A DNA stretch of 64,000 bases from Mesoflavibacter sp. (GCA_017792345.1 CP051228.1:4432148-4496147); one strand, 5' to 3'; shown: positions 35,832 through 45,784, numbered from the stretch's first letter. A program made the numbers and translations. The notes: generated from the sequence alone by a model not told the origin.

Positions 35832-36803
35832 ATGGATTGGGGGATCGCCGTTCAGAACCTGGTATCGCCGCCGGTTCTATTCTTCGCCCTCGGTCTCGCG
35901 GCCGCCATGGCGAAGTCCGATCTGGCGGTGCCGGAAGCGGTCGCCAAGGCGCTGTCGCTCTATCTGATGCTGGCCATCGGCTTCAAGGGCGGGGTCGCGG
36001 CGGCCGGGCATGGCTTCGGCTTTGATATCTTCCTGATCATTGGGGCCGCGGCACTGCTCAGCTTCTGCCTGCCGCCCCTCGCCTTTGCCCTGTTGCGCCT
36101 AACCACGAAACTGGGCCGTATCGACGCAGCGGCCATCGCCGCGCATTACGGCTCCATCTCCATAGTTACCTTCATCGCCGCCACGGCGGCATTGGATGCC
36201 GCGGGGATCGACTATCCCGGCACCATGGTCGCGGCGGCGGCGGCAATGGAAGTTCCCGCCATCGCCTGTGCCCTGCTGCTCGCGCGGCGCGGCGGGAGCG
36301 ACGATGGAGAATCCCGCGGGCATGCGCCTTGGCGCGAAGTGGCCCTGAACGGCTCCGTCGTGCTGCTGATCGGCGCCTTCATCGTCGGCTTGTCGACGGG
36401 TGAGACGGGATACAAGGATATCGCGCCGTTCATTTCCGACCCCTTCAAAGGCGTTCTGTGCCTCTTCCTTCTGGATATGGGCTTGGTCGCGGGCCGCGAG
36501 CTGCGTCAGGTACGGAAGACGCTGACCCCGGCTCTTCTCGGCTTCGGGCTCTACATGCCGCCTCTGGGCGGTATCATCGGCGGGTTGACCGGCGCGGCGA
36601 TCGGCCTGAACACCGGCGGCATCGCCCTGCTCTGCGTCCTGACCGCCAGTGCCTCCTACATCGCGGTTCCGGCGGCCATGCGTCTGGCCCTGCCGGAAGC
36701 GAAACCGTCCCTGTATCTGACACTGTCTCTGGCGGTGACCTTCCCGTTCAACCTGACGGTCGGAATCCCGCTCTACATCGCCATCGCCAACTGGCTGTCT
36801 TAG
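35832..36803 (+). CDS. Sodium-dependent bicarbonate transporter family permease (SbtA-like)
   Basis: A 323-residue polytopic membrane protein of the SbtA family, with about ten hydrophobic helices. Diagnostic stretches are the N-terminal LVSPPVLFFALGLAAAMAKSDLAVPEAV, LSLYLMLAIGFKGGVAAA, the AAHYGSISIVTFIAATAAL segment, AAMEVPAIACALLLA, and the C-terminal TASASYIAVPAAMRLALPEAKPSLYLTLSL. Cyanobacterial SbtA couples Na+ to bicarbonate import; proteobacterial relatives are less studied, so the substrate is inferred. It is shorter than cyanobacterial forms. It sits between nhaA and an SbtB-like PII protein with junctions of about 10 nt, which strongly supports the assignment. Confidence 0.87.
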   Translation: MDWGIAVQNLVSPPVLFFALGLAAAMAKSDLAVPEAVAKALSLYLMLAIGFKGGVAAAGHGFGFDIFLIIGAAALLSFCLPPLAFALLRLTTKLGRIDAAAIAAHYGSISIVTFIAATAALDAAGIDYPGTMVAAAAAMEVPAIACALLLARRGGSDDGESRGHAPWREVALNGSVVLLIGAFIVGLSTGETGYKDIAPFISDPFKGVLCLFLLDMGLVAGRELRQVRKTLTPALLGFGLYMPPLGGIIGGLTGAAIGLNTGGIALLCVLTASASYIAVPAAMRLALPEAKPSLYLTLSLAVTFPFNLTVGIPLYIAIANWLS

Positions 36804-36813
36804 GGTGCCGCCC

Positions 36814-37125
36814 ATGGAAACCTATCCCAAGAAACGTCTTTCGATCATTATCGAGGCCCCGTTCCTGAACCGGCTGCTGGATCTGCTCGACGATCTGGAA
36901 GTGCCCGGCTACACCGCGCTGCCCGCACTGGCCGGACGCGGAGGGCGCGGCGCCTGGCGCCGTGACAGCCTGTCTTCCGACGCCGGCCGCATGGTCCAGG
37001 TGTTGATCGTGCTGGACCAGGAAAAGGTGCCGCCGGTCCTGACCGCCGTCCGGAAAGTGCTGGACCGGCAGATGGGGATCGTCACGATTTCCGATGTCGA
37101 GGTTCTGCGACCGGACAAGTTCTGA
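36814..37125 (+). CDS. PII-like signalling protein (SbtB-like)
   Basis: A 103-residue ferredoxin-like-fold protein that would bind adenine nucleotides and gate the adjacent SbtA-like permease. It begins KKRLSIIIEAPFLNRLLDLLDDLEVPGYTALPALAGRGG, has a T-loop-like stretch GRGAWRRDSLSSD, and ends MVQVLIVLDQEKVPPVLTAVRKVL. The uridylylation Tyr of classical PII is absent. The C-terminus stops after VEVLRPDKF, so the Cys-containing redox loop of some cyanobacterial SbtB is missing. The ATG at 36814 is preferred to a GTG at 36805. SbtB assignment depends on adjacency as well as sequence. Confidence 0.82.
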   Translation: METYPKKRLSIIIEAPFLNRLLDLLDDLEVPGYTALPALAGRGGRGAWRRDSLSSDAGRMVQVLIVLDQEKVPPVLTAVRKVLDRQMGIVTISDVEVLRPDKF

Positions 37126-37199
37126 TCCGCAAAAACCTCTGACTCATTAGCCGTTTACGCCTTCCCCTTCCCGGGCGACTCGTCTATACGCGGACGGTG

Positions 37200-38366
37200 A
37201 TGTCCAGTTCGATTATCGCTACAACCGACGCCTTGACCGCGTATTGCGCAAGCATCGCCGGCGCCCCCTGGGTGACGGTCGATACCGAATTCATGCGCGA
37301 TAAGACCTATTGGCCCAAGCTGTGTCTGATCCAGATTTCCGCACCGGATTCCGGAACGGAGTGCGCCATCGACCCGCTGGCGGAGGGCATCGATCTGACC
37401 CCGCTTTTCGGGATCATGCGCGACACGAAGGTTCTGAAGGTCTTTCACGCGGCACGTCAGGACCTGGAAATTTTCTACAATTTGATGGGCGAGGTTCCGG
37501 CTCCGTTGTTCGACACGCAAGTCGCGGCGATGGTCTGCGGTTTCGGCGATCAGGTCGGCTACGAAGGCCTTGTTAAAAAGATCTGCCGTCAGGAGCTGGA
37601 CAAGTCCTCGCGTTTCACGGATTGGGCACACCGGCCGCTGACCGACCGCCAATTGCAGTACGCGGTTTCCGACGTAACCCATCTGCGCGATATTTACCTC
37701 TTCTTGGACCAGTCCCTGAAAAAGACTGATCGGTCGCATTGGTTGGAAGAGGAAATGGCAATCCTATCCAGCGCGGAAACCTACCGGAACGATCCCGGCG
37801 ACGCCTGGCGCCGGGTGAAGGTGCGCGGTGGGAAGCCACGGTTCCTGCAAATCGTTCAGGAAGTGGCCGCCTGGCGTGAAATCGAAGCGCAGGCCCGCGA
37901 TCTGCCGCGCAACCGGATCATAAAGGATGACTCGCTCCTTGATATCGCGGGCAGTGCGCCGAAATCGCTGGAAGACCTGTCACGCATCCGTGGCCTGAGC
38001 CGGGGCTTCGCCGAGGGCAAGCTGGGCAAGGGGCTGTTGGATGCCGTATCGCGGGCAATGAACGTGCCGAAAGAGGACCTACCGCGTCCCCCGAAACAGG
38101 AACGTCCGCAGCCCGGATTGGGACCGATGACCGATCTCCTCAAGGTGTTGCTGAAAAGCAATTGTGAAACCGCCGGCGTTGCGTCGCGTCTTATTGCCAA
38201 TGGCGAGGACCTGGAGCGCATCGCGGCGGATGACGAGGCGGATGTTCCGGCATTGTCGGGCTGGCGGCGGGAATTGTTTGGCGAGGACGCGCTGGCGTTG
38301 AAGCGCGGTCGCATCGCGCTGACCTGCGGGGCGAACGGGATCGACGTGATCCGGAGGGAGACCTGA
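37200..38366 (+). CDS. rnd: Ribonuclease D
   Basis: A 388-residue 3'-5' exoribonuclease of the DEDD family involved in tRNA 3'-end maturation. The exonuclease motifs are VDTEFMRDKTYWPKLCLIQI (Exo I), KVFHAARQDLEIFY (Exo II) and LQYAVSDVTHLRDIYLFL (Exo III). An HRDC domain follows (RNRIIKDDSLLDIAGSAPKSLEDLSRIRGLS, about residues 230-295) with a second helical repeat to the C-terminus. The ATG at 37200 is immediately after a GTG; either may be used. The M23 peptidase gene starts 1 nt after its stop, so the pair are probably cotranscribed. Confidence 0.96.
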   Translation: MSSSIIATTDALTAYCASIAGAPWVTVDTEFMRDKTYWPKLCLIQISAPDSGTECAIDPLAEGIDLTPLFGIMRDTKVLKVFHAARQDLEIFYNLMGEVPAPLFDTQVAAMVCGFGDQVGYEGLVKKICRQELDKSSRFTDWAHRPLTDRQLQYAVSDVTHLRDIYLFLDQSLKKTDRSHWLEEEMAILSSAETYRNDPGDAWRRVKVRGGKPRFLQIVQEVAAWREIEAQARDLPRNRIIKDDSLLDIAGSAPKSLEDLSRIRGLSRGFAEGKLGKGLLDAVSRAMNVPKEDLPRPPKQERPQPGLGPMTDLLKVLLKSNCETAGVASRLIANGEDLERIAADDEADVPALSGWRRELFGEDALALKRGRIALTCGANGIDVIRRET

Positions 38367-38367
38367 T

Positions 38368-39576
38368 ATGCGTATTGCGGCGGCGATTGGGGCAGTGATC
38401 CTGCTGGTCGGGCTAGGCCTGGCCGTGCGCTACTTCGCGACCGACGACGGGACCTCCATGGACCTGACGAAGATCCCGGAACCGGTGCAGTCAGAGCCCG
38501 CACCGCCGCCCCTTCCCCCGTTGCCGTCTAACACTCAAGAACAGCCCCCTCTGCCCGCACAGGACAGCATGGCGGCGCAGCAGCCTCCGCAGGGTACAGG
38601 TGAATCCGGGACCATGATGTCCGAGGAAGAAGGGCCGTTGCGCTTTTCGATGCCGCTGGACTGTCCGGATTATGGCGAGGATTGCTACATCCTGAATTTC
38701 GTGAACGCCGGTTTGGAAACCGACCCGCGCGACTATTCCTGCGGATCGCTGACCTATGCCGAGCACCGCGGCACGGATTTCCGTCTGCTTAGCCTGCAGG
38801 AGATGGAGGCCGGCGTCAGTGTGTTGGCCGCCGCGCCCGGCGAAGTGGTTCAGGTCCATGACGGCATGCCTGACGCCAACTACCGGCTGTTCGGGCGGGA
38901 CGCGATCGCCGATCGCGGTCTTGGGAACCGTGTCGTGATCGATCATGGCGATGGTATCCGTTCGACCTATGGGCATATGCGGCGCGGCAGCGTCGCGGTC
39001 AGCGTCGGCGACACCGTCGCGCGTGGCCAGATGATCGGCCTGGTCGGCATGTCCGGCCTGACCGATTTCCCGCATGTTCATTTCGAAGTCAGCGACCAAG
39101 GCAGTTTCGTCGACCCGTTCACCGGTGCCCTTCGTCACGAAGGCTGCGGATTGATCGGTGAAAGCCTGTGGCAACAGGAAACCTTGGCGAAGCTGCCCTA
39201 TCTGCGGACGGTGGTCATTCGATCCGGCTTCGCCGACGAAACGCTGAACCGCGCGGCGGTCGAATACGGCCTGTTCAATGAAGGGCCGATCGCCGCGACC
39301 TCGACGGCCCTGGTCATGCATGTCTATGTTGCCGGCATTCAGGAAGGCGACGCCTTCGTTGCCGAGATCACCGATCCGACCGGCGCGCGTTTCGTGAAAT
39401 CCGGCAGCGAGTTCGATCGCTACCGCCAGTCTCGCCTGCTCGCCATTGGAAAGCAGGATCTGCTGGAACCTTTGATCCCCGGAATCTACTCGGGCGAGTT
39501 CCGCTATTACCGTCGCGATGCGTCGGGTGAAAAAGTGGAAATCTTCGCGATCAACGAATCCGTCGAAGTCCGCTAA
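38368..39576 (+). CDS. M23 family metallopeptidase, membrane-anchored
   Basis: A 402-residue LytM-type zinc peptidase, predicted to cut peptidoglycan cross-links in the periplasm or to regulate amidases. An N-terminal anchor helix (IAAAIGAVILLVGLGLAVRYF) is followed by a Pro-rich linker. The M23 core has HRGTDFRL (first zinc ligands), NRVVIDHGDGIRSTYGHM and FPHVHFEVS (HxH). Both conserved His and the Asp are present, so activity is expected. A C-terminal domain of about 130 residues with unknown function follows. Directly after rnd; the stop converges on ppx 22 nt away. Confidence 0.9.
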   Translation: MRIAAAIGAVILLVGLGLAVRYFATDDGTSMDLTKIPEPVQSEPAPPPLPPLPSNTQEQPPLPAQDSMAAQQPPQGTGESGTMMSEEEGPLRFSMPLDCPDYGEDCYILNFVNAGLETDPRDYSCGSLTYAEHRGTDFRLLSLQEMEAGVSVLAAAPGEVVQVHDGMPDANYRLFGRDAIADRGLGNRVVIDHGDGIRSTYGHMRRGSVAVSVGDTVARGQMIGLVGMSGLTDFPHVHFEVSDQGSFVDPFTGALRHEGCGLIGESLWQQETLAKLPYLRTVVIRSGFADETLNRAAVEYGLFNEGPIAATSTALVMHVYVAGIQEGDAFVAEITDPTGARFVKSGSEFDRYRQSRLLAIGKQDLLEPLIPGIYSGEFRYYRRDASGEKVEIFAINESVEVR

Positions 39577-39598
39577 CGCGGTAATCCCGCCGTCAGCG

Positions 39599-41101
39599 TC
39601 AGACCAGTCGGTCGATCTGGGGCGCCAGGTTCATCCCCTTGGCCAAGGTCGCAAAGCGGCGTTCCACGACCTCACCGACCAGGAAGGACAAATCGGCCGG
39701 CACCCGCAATGTCAGGGTCTCGGCCGTCCGAACCAGTCCGATCCGGCTCAGGACCGAGGAAATTCCCCCGGTCAGGGTATAGGCAAGCCGGATCGACAGG
39801 CCGATGGCACGCGCTTCACCGATCCGTTTGTCGTCGATCAGGGCCTTCACCACCCGCATCGCCGGATGATCATCGTCGATCTGCGCATGCCGGCTGGCGA
39901 CGGCAAGCGCCAGGTAGACGCGTTCGTCGTGATGGATGCCGACGAAAGGCAGGCGTTTCACCCGCAGCAAGGCATGTTCCGCGCGGTAATCCGGATGCTC
40001 CCGCTTCGCAATGTCGGCCAGAATACAGGCAGCGTGACGCAGACGCCGGTCGGCTGCGCTTTCGCCCTCGTAAATCGGCGTCATCCACTCGAACAGATCG
40101 TCCCCGGTGACCGCCGCGTCCGGCCGCTCATAATCCGCGATCCGGCGACACGCGGACAGCAGCGGATCCTGACGGCGGATTTCCGGATCCAGACGGTCAT
40201 ACAAGCAGCCTTCTCTTAAGCCATTGGCGGAGAAGACGATTTCCTTCGGCTGCCCGGCGATCATGATCCGGTGCAACAACATCGCGGCATAGGGCAAGGT
40301 GTCGACGCGGCGTTTCGAGACCCCCGGCACGCGTTGCAACGCGCCTGGCGACTGACGCGAAACGATGTCGGCGAGTTCAAGGGCCTCATCCGCGTCCATG
40401 CGATAGTCGTGAATGACATGCAACGGATACTGGATGTGATCCATATGCAGTCGCGCCAAGTTACGCCACGCGCCGCCCACCAGATAGAACCGGCGCCCTT
40501 TCATTTCCGGCAACCAGGTCACCTGGGCAAAGGCGCGATCGATGTCTTCGCGCGCCTTGGTCGGTTTCTGAACCAGTTTCGGGTCCAGCCGCAGCGGTCC
40601 AAGGGGCAACGTTGCCTGCCGGCCCGTATGCCCCTCGCTCAACTCAACCAGTTCGACGCTGCCGCCGCCCAAATCGCCCATCAACCCGTCGGCGCCCGGC
40701 GTTCCGGACAGAACGCCAAGACCGCTCAGCCGGGCTTCCTCCTCGCCGGACAGAACCTGAATTTCCTGTCCGCAAAGCTGGCTCGCCCGGCGTACGAATT
40801 CAGGCCCATTCTCGGCATCCCGCGCCGCGGCCGTTGCCAGCATGTCGACGCGGACGACCCCCATATCGGTCGCCAGTCGCATGAAGCGGGGCAAAGCCGC
40901 CAGTGCCTGGTCAATACCATCGTCGTTCAGGCGGCCGGTCGCATCCAACCCCCGGCCCAAACCGCATAGAAGCTTCTCATTGAAAATGGCAATCGGCGCC
41001 CGGTCGGACGTCTCGTAGACCACCAGTCGGATCGAATTCGATCCGATGTCGACGACAGCGACGGGCGGGCTCTTGGGCAAGCTGGTGCGCCTATCGGCCA
41101 T
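39599..41101 (-). CDS. ppx: Exopolyphosphatase (Ppx/GppA family)
   Basis: A 500-residue ASKHA-fold phosphatase that removes phosphate from polyphosphate ends, or hydrolyses pppGpp. N-terminal phosphate-1 motif is VAVVDIGSNSIRLVVYE; the phosphate-2 region GLMGDLGGGSVELVEL and catalytic Glu region ATAAARDAENGPEFVRRA are intact. A C-terminal HD-like helical domain covers about residues 310-500 (HAACILADIAKREHPDYRAEHALL). It lies 83 nt downstream of ppk1 on the same strand, which favours the exopolyphosphatase role. Confidence 0.93.
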   Translation of the reverse strand: MADRRTSLPKSPPVAVVDIGSNSIRLVVYETSDRAPIAIFNEKLLCGLGRGLDATGRLNDDGIDQALAALPRFMRLATDMGVVRVDMLATAAARDAENGPEFVRRASQLCGQEIQVLSGEEEARLSGLGVLSGTPGADGLMGDLGGGSVELVELSEGHTGRQATLPLGPLRLDPKLVQKPTKAREDIDRAFAQVTWLPEMKGRRFYLVGGAWRNLARLHMDHIQYPLHVIHDYRMDADEALELADIVSRQSPGALQRVPGVSKRRVDTLPYAAMLLHRIMIAGQPKEIVFSANGLREGCLYDRLDPEIRRQDPLLSACRRIADYERPDAAVTGDDLFEWMTPIYEGESAADRRLRHAACILADIAKREHPDYRAEHALLRVKRLPFVGIHHDERVYLALAVASRHAQIDDDHPAMRVVKALIDDKRIGEARAIGLSIRLAYTLTGGISSVLSRIGLVRTAETLTLRVPADLSFLVGEVVERRFATLAKGMNLAPQIDRLV

Positions 41102-41184
41102 GGCGATCCTTCAACAACTGCCTCGACGCCGGTCGGAACCGGCACAACGGGTCGCCCGGAAAATCGAAGATCACGCCCGCGACG

Positions 41185-43458
41185 TCAACCGGTCTTGGCA
41201 GGCTTCGGCGTTTTCGCCGCAGCCGCCTTGCCGGAAGCCTTCTTTGCCTTCGTCTTGGCGCGCTGAACCGTATTGGCCATTTTGCCGGCCTTCTTGATCG
41301 CTTTCCCACGACCGGACAGGCTGGGATTGGTCATGAAGAAGACATGGCAGTTGAACCCCGCGCCGACCGGTTCGTTCCGGCTGTATTCGGACGACGGTTC
41401 CATATGCCAGCTCTGCGCCTCGTCATTGAGGTTGGCATACATGACCTGTTCCAGGATTTGGCGCTTCACGGTCACATTCTCGATCGGGACCATGGATTCG
41501 ACCCGGCGATCCAGGTTGCGCGGCATCAGGTCGGCGGAACTGATATAGACTTTGGCATCCAGCGACGGCAGCCCGTGCCCGGCGCCGAAACAGAAGATCC
41601 GGCTGTGTTCCAGGAAGCGCCCGACGATGCTTTTCACCCGGATCCGGTCGCTCAAGCCGGGCACGCCGGGCCGCAGGCAGCAAATGCCGCGAATGACCAG
41701 ATCGATCTCTACGCCGGCGCCGGACGCTTCATACAGCGCGTCGATGATCTCGCCGTCGACCAGATTGTTCACCTTGATCCAGATCTGGGCGTGACGGCCG
41801 GCCTTGGCGTGCTCGATCTCCTCGCGGATGCCGGTCAGAAGACGGTGGCGTAGCGTGATCGGCGCGATGGCCAAACGCTCCAACCCTTCCGGTGTCGCAT
41901 ATCCGGTCATGAAATTGAACACCCGCGCCGCATCCCGTGCCAGTGCGGGATCGCAGGTGAAATAGCTGAGATCGGTATAGATTTTCGCCGTGATCGGATG
42001 ATAGTTGCCGGTTCCGAAATGGACATAGGACCGCAGGCCCGATCCCTCGCGGCGCACCGCCATCGAAACCTTGGCATGGGTTTTCAGATCGACGAAGCCG
42101 TATACGACCTGAACCCCGGACCGTTCCAGATCCCGTGCCCAGCGAATGTTCGCCGCCTCGTCGAAGCGGGCCTTCAATTCGACCAGGGCCGTGACGGACT
42201 TCCCCGCCTCCGCCGCCTCACTCAAAGCCGCGATGATCGGCGAGTCTTTGGACGTGCGGTACAAGGTCTGTTTGATCGCGACAACCGCCGGATCCTGCGC
42301 GGCCTGGCGGAGGAACTGAACGACGACGTCGAAGCTTTCATACGGGTGATGGACGATGATGTCCTTGGCGCGGATCGCCGCGAAGCAATCCCCGCCGAAA
42401 TCGCGAATGCGTTCCGGAAAGCGGATATTGAACGGGTCGAACAGCAGATCGCGCCGCTCGGACACGATCATCTGACTGACATCGGACATGCCCAGAATGC
42501 CATCCAACGGGAAGACGTCCTCGGAATCCGTGTCCAACTGATCGATAACGAAATCGCGCAGTTCCTCCGGCATGCCGGCATCCATCGTCAGACGGATGAC
42601 ATGGCCACGGCGGCGGCGGCGCAACATGCTTTCGAAAGTGCGGACCAGATCTTCCGCCTCTTCGTCGATTTCGACGTCACTGTCCCGGATCACCCGAAAC
42701 ATGCCCTGCCCGGTGACCGCAAAGCCCGGGAATAGGCGGTCCATATAAATCCGGATCGTATCTTCCAGCAGGATGAACCGCGCCTTTTGACCCGGCAGGC
42801 GGATGAAACGGTCCAGATTGCTGGGGACCGGGATCAGACCGTTCATATTCTTGTCGTCTTCCGGCCGCATCAGTTCCAGGGCCAGGACAAGTCCCTTGTT
42901 CGGAATGAAGGGGAACGGGTGTGCGGGATCGACCGCCAACGGCGTCAGGGCCGGGAAAATCTGCTCCAGGAAGAAGCCGTCGAGCCAGCTGCGTTCGCGC
43001 ACCGTCAATTCATCGGCGCTGAGAAGCGAGACGGAGTTTCGGCGCAGTTCGACCTGCAGCCCTTCCCAGATCTTCTGCTGCAGCCGCATCAGCGCACCGG
43101 CTTCGTCGGAAATCTGGCGCAATTGCTGGGCGGGCGAATTGCCGTCCTGGCTGGGCGTCGTGATCCCCGCCGCGACCTGACCTTTCAGGCCCGCGACGCG
43201 CACCATGTAAAATTCATCCAGGTTGCTGGCCGAAATCGACAGAAAACGCAGCCGTTCCAGCAACGGATGGTGGGTATTGCTGGCTTCCTCCAGGACGCGG
43301 GTATTGAACGCCAGCCAGGACAGTTCCCGGTTGATGAAGCGTTCGGCGCCCCAATCCGCCGGCGTTCGCGGGTTCTCCGGCGCCGAAATCACGGCACCTT
43401 CGGTCTGCGGAACATCGGGGCTGGCGGTCGTCGGTTCACCGCTATTCTCTGTCGGCAC
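41185..43458 (-). CDS. ppk1: Polyphosphate kinase 1 with a lysine-rich C-terminal tail
   Basis: A 757-residue enzyme that polymerises ATP gamma-phosphate into polyphosphate. N domain entry: [21 protein letters not shown]; catalytic phospholipase-D-like halves: [15 protein letters not shown] with the autophosphorylated His, and [13 protein letters not shown] with the second conserved His; [16 protein letters not shown] is between. I use the GTG at 43458, which has GGGAG seven nt upstream; the open frame reaches a TTG at 43542. The last 45 residues (after [15 protein letters not shown]) are Lys/Ala/Pro-rich and lie outside the normal fold. Upstream of ppx in a likely operon. Confidence 0.96.
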   Translation of the reverse strand: MPTENSGEPTTASPDVPQTEGAVISAPENPRTPADWGAERFINRELSWLAFNTRVLEEASNTHHPLLERLRFLSISASNLDEFYMVRVAGLKGQVAAGITTPSQDGNSPAQQLRQISDEAGALMRLQQKIWEGLQVELRRNSVSLLSADELTVRERSWLDGFFLEQIFPALTPLAVDPAHPFPFIPNKGLVLALELMRPEDDKNMNGLIPVPSNLDRFIRLPGQKARFILLEDTIRIYMDRLFPGFAVTGQGMFRVIRDSDVEIDEEAEDLVRTFESMLRRRRRGHVIRLTMDAGMPEELRDFVIDQLDTDSEDVFPLDGILGMSDVSQMIVSERRDLLFDPFNIRFPERIRDFGGDCFAAIRAKDIIVHHPYESFDVVVQFLRQAAQDPAVVAIKQTLYRTSKDSPIIAALSEAAEAGKSVTALVELKARFDEAANIRWARDLERSGVQVVYGFVDLKTHAKVSMAVRREGSGLRSYVHFGTGNYHPITAKIYTDLSYFTCDPALARDAARVFNFMTGYATPEGLERLAIAPITLRHRLLTGIREEIEHAKAGRHAQIWIKVNNLVDGEIIDALYEASGAGVEIDLVIRGICCLRPGVPGLSDRIRVKSIVGRFLEHSRIFCFGAGHGLPSLDAKVYISSADLMPRNLDRRVESMVPIENVTVKRQILEQVMYANLNDEAQSWHMEPSSEYSRNEPVGAGFNCHVFFMTNPSLSGRGKAIKKAGKMANTVQRAKTKAKKASGKAAAAKTPKPAKTG

Positions 43459-43647
43459 GGCAGGTCTCCCAGTGAAATCCAGAACAGGATACACCACTTG
43501 CCCTTGCGAGATAGCGAAAGGCCGCGCGGGTGTCACGGCCAATTTTGTTACAAACCTGTGGCGATAGGCGTTGGATTTCTGTCACTTGAGGCCGTGCGGC
43601 GGGTCGTGCTAATCCGCCCGTAGGGACCAATATCGGACCGGACCGCC

Positions 43648-44172
43648 ATGCCGCTGCTCTATGTCTTCCGCCACGCAAAATCCAGTTGGGCAGATACCGC
43701 GTTGAAGGATTTCGACCGGCCGCTTGCCAATCGCGGACTGAAGGCGGCGGCACGCATGGGATTGGTCATGCGCGACACCAAGGTGAAGCCCGACTTCATC
43801 CTCTGCTCAACCAGTCGGCGCACCCGGGAGACACTGGGCCTGGTCCTTCCCTTCCTGGAAGGCGAGGCACGGGTTCTCCTGGAGGATTCGATCTATGAGG
43901 CCCGGAACGAGAATGAAATGATCGAGCGCCTGCGCCGCCTGCCGAACGGTACCAAACGCGCCATGCTGATCGGTCACAATCCGATCATGCAGGATCTGAC
44001 TTTGGCGCTTACCAAATTCGCCGCCGATCCGGATCGCCTGACCGCCGCGCGGGAAAAGTTTCCGACCGCGGGACTGGCCGTGTTGGATCTGGGCGACCTG
44101 CCCTGGCCCGCCCTGGGGCCGGATACCGCGATACTGAAGGATTTCATTGCGCCGCGCGAACTGCCGAACTGA
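43648..44172 (+). CDS. SixA-like histidine phosphatase
   Basis: A 174-residue phosphoglycerate-mutase-fold phosphatase. The RHG-type motif is FRHAKSSWADTALKDFDRPLANRG, the second catalytic Arg is in CSTSRRTRETLGLV and the second His in MLIGHNPIMQDLTLAL. SixA removes phosphate from His on phosphotransfer proteins; members near polyphosphate genes in alphaproteobacteria have unknown substrates. It lies between divergent ppk1 and the convergent CYTH-CHAD gene, 15 nt from the latter. The family is clear; the target is not. Confidence 0.9.
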   Translation: MPLLYVFRHAKSSWADTALKDFDRPLANRGLKAAARMGLVMRDTKVKPDFILCSTSRRTRETLGLVLPFLEGEARVLLEDSIYEARNENEMIERLRRLPNGTKRAMLIGHNPIMQDLTLALTKFAADPDRLTAAREKFPTAGLAVLDLGDLPWPALGPDTAILKDFIAPRELPN

Positions 44173-44187
44173 CCGCGTCCGGGTCGA

Positions 44188-45711
44188 CTAGCGCCAGAAC
44201 GGGGTCAGGTCGCGGAAGGACCGCCATTTCCCGGCCAGTTCCCCCAGCCCGGATTCGACCTTTGCCTGATTATGCGCGGCAATGAAATTGCGGACCGATT
44301 TTCGAACCGGGCGGTCCGGTGCATCCATGGCGTCGACCAGTCCGGCATGGACGACAGCATCGTTCAACCCGCCGAGGCATTCCTGCAGTTTCTTACTGGC
44401 AGAGCGCCAGGGTTTCACTTCGTCCGGCGTGTACAGGCTTTCAAAGAACTCCAACGCATATCGGAATTTCTTGATATCGATCCTGAGCGCATGCAATGCC
44501 AGTTCGGGTAGGTCTGTCGGATCGGCCCCCGCCGCCTGCAGGACCGCCTGAAGCCGCTCATCCAGCAGCCTCTGCGCGACCATGCCGGTGGTCAGGCCTT
44601 TCGCTTCAGCCGGCTCCGGAAGATAGGGAAACCGCACCAAGGCCAATTGCAATCGGCCATAGCGAGGCGACCGAAGGGCCTTGTGCGCACGCTGATACGA
44701 GAAGGCCCGTGCCGCCTTCGCGCGGTCGATAAATCCCGACATAGCCTTCGGCGCATCGTCGCGGGCGTTTAGCGGCTGCAACGTTTCGTCCAGAAAGACA
44801 TCCCAGTCCCGCGCCGGCCCCAAGGCAACTTGCTGACGCCGCAATTCCTTGTTCAGTGGTTTGCGCACAGTCTCTGGCAGGATGGACTGAAAGGCCGACA
44901 GGGCAGCCCGGATGCGGCGGATCGCAACTCGCCCCTGATGCACGCCCTCGATATCGGTGCCGTCCAGGATCGCCGCGTCATTCCCCAATACCTGCGACGT
45001 GCCTTCTTCGACGATTCGCCCCAAGGAGACCCAGGCGCTGTCGCCGGCGATCAAATCCACTTTCTTGGATTTCCGGGACGTCGGCCCGGATTTCAAGAAA
45101 AGCGCATAGCCCCGCGCCGCCTTGCTCTCTTCTCCGACATGACAGGTGTATCGCTCCGCCAACTCGGCTGCGAAAGCCAGCAACGCTTGCGGCGTGCCTC
45201 CCTTCAGCTCCAGCTCTGCTTCGCATACCGCAACGGACCGACCCTCGCTTTCGATCTTGCCGACGTCGAGCGCCAATTCGACCGCTCCGCCTTCCAAATC
45301 CAGCATCCATGCCGTCCGGCGGATGTCGGTGGAAAAGACCGGCACCAGGGGCGTATTCTCGGTCAGCGCCGCCAACTCAGCACGCAAGGCTTCGTTCGAG
45401 ATCAGCGCCAGATCCGGTTCCTGACCGGATGTCGGGGCGTTGAACTCCAGGCGCCGCTGTAGCCCCGCCCCACCGGCCGAGCCCTTAACGGTCTGAATCC
45501 GCTCCGCGCCTTCCTGGCGGATGCGGAAGGCCATCTTGCGGGATTTCAAATCCAAGCCGGCCGTGTCGAAATACACGGCCAGCAGGTTCTTGGACACCGC
45601 CCGGCCCGTCTTTGCCCGATGGATCAGGGATTCGCGGCGGAATCGATCCAGATCGGCGGGATCGAGGCGCAGCTTCAGTTCGATTTCACTCTCTGACATG
45701 ACCGGATTCAT
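44188..45711 (-). CDS. CYTH and CHAD domain protein
   Basis: A 507-residue protein. The N-terminal CYTH (triphosphate tunnel) domain, residues about 5-205, starts with the EIELKLRL signature (ExExK) and contains YFDTAGLDLKSRKMAFRIRQE and VCEAELELKGG. The CHAD domain, about 220-500, is helical and rich in conserved His/Arg/Lys (VHQGRVAIRRIRAALSAF, DARDWDVFLDE-like ARDWDVFLDETL, LHALRIDIKKFRYALEFF), typical of polyphosphate binding. Such proteins are expected to bind or cleave inorganic tri- or polyphosphate, in keeping with the neighbouring ppk1 and ppx. ATG at 45711 or 45699 are both possible; the longer frame is unlikely. Confidence 0.92.
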   Translation of the reverse strand: MNPVMSESEIELKLRLDPADLDRFRRESLIHRAKTGRAVSKNLLAVYFDTAGLDLKSRKMAFRIRQEGAERIQTVKGSAGGAGLQRRLEFNAPTSGQEPDLALISNEALRAELAALTENTPLVPVFSTDIRRTAWMLDLEGGAVELALDVGKIESEGRSVAVCEAELELKGGTPQALLAFAAELAERYTCHVGEESKAARGYALFLKSGPTSRKSKKVDLIAGDSAWVSLGRIVEEGTSQVLGNDAAILDGTDIEGVHQGRVAIRRIRAALSAFQSILPETVRKPLNKELRRQQVALGPARDWDVFLDETLQPLNARDDAPKAMSGFIDRAKAARAFSYQRAHKALRSPRYGRLQLALVRFPYLPEPAEAKGLTTGMVAQRLLDERLQAVLQAAGADPTDLPELALHALRIDIKKFRYALEFFESLYTPDEVKPWRSASKKLQECLGGLNDAVVHAGLVDAMDAPDRPVRKSVRNFIAAHNQAKVESGLGELAGKWRSFRDLTPFWR

Positions 45712-45784
45712 AACTACCCGATCAATGTAATCAAACGGATAGTTTACGGTAACAAAAGCTTCATGATAGCGCCACGAAACACAC

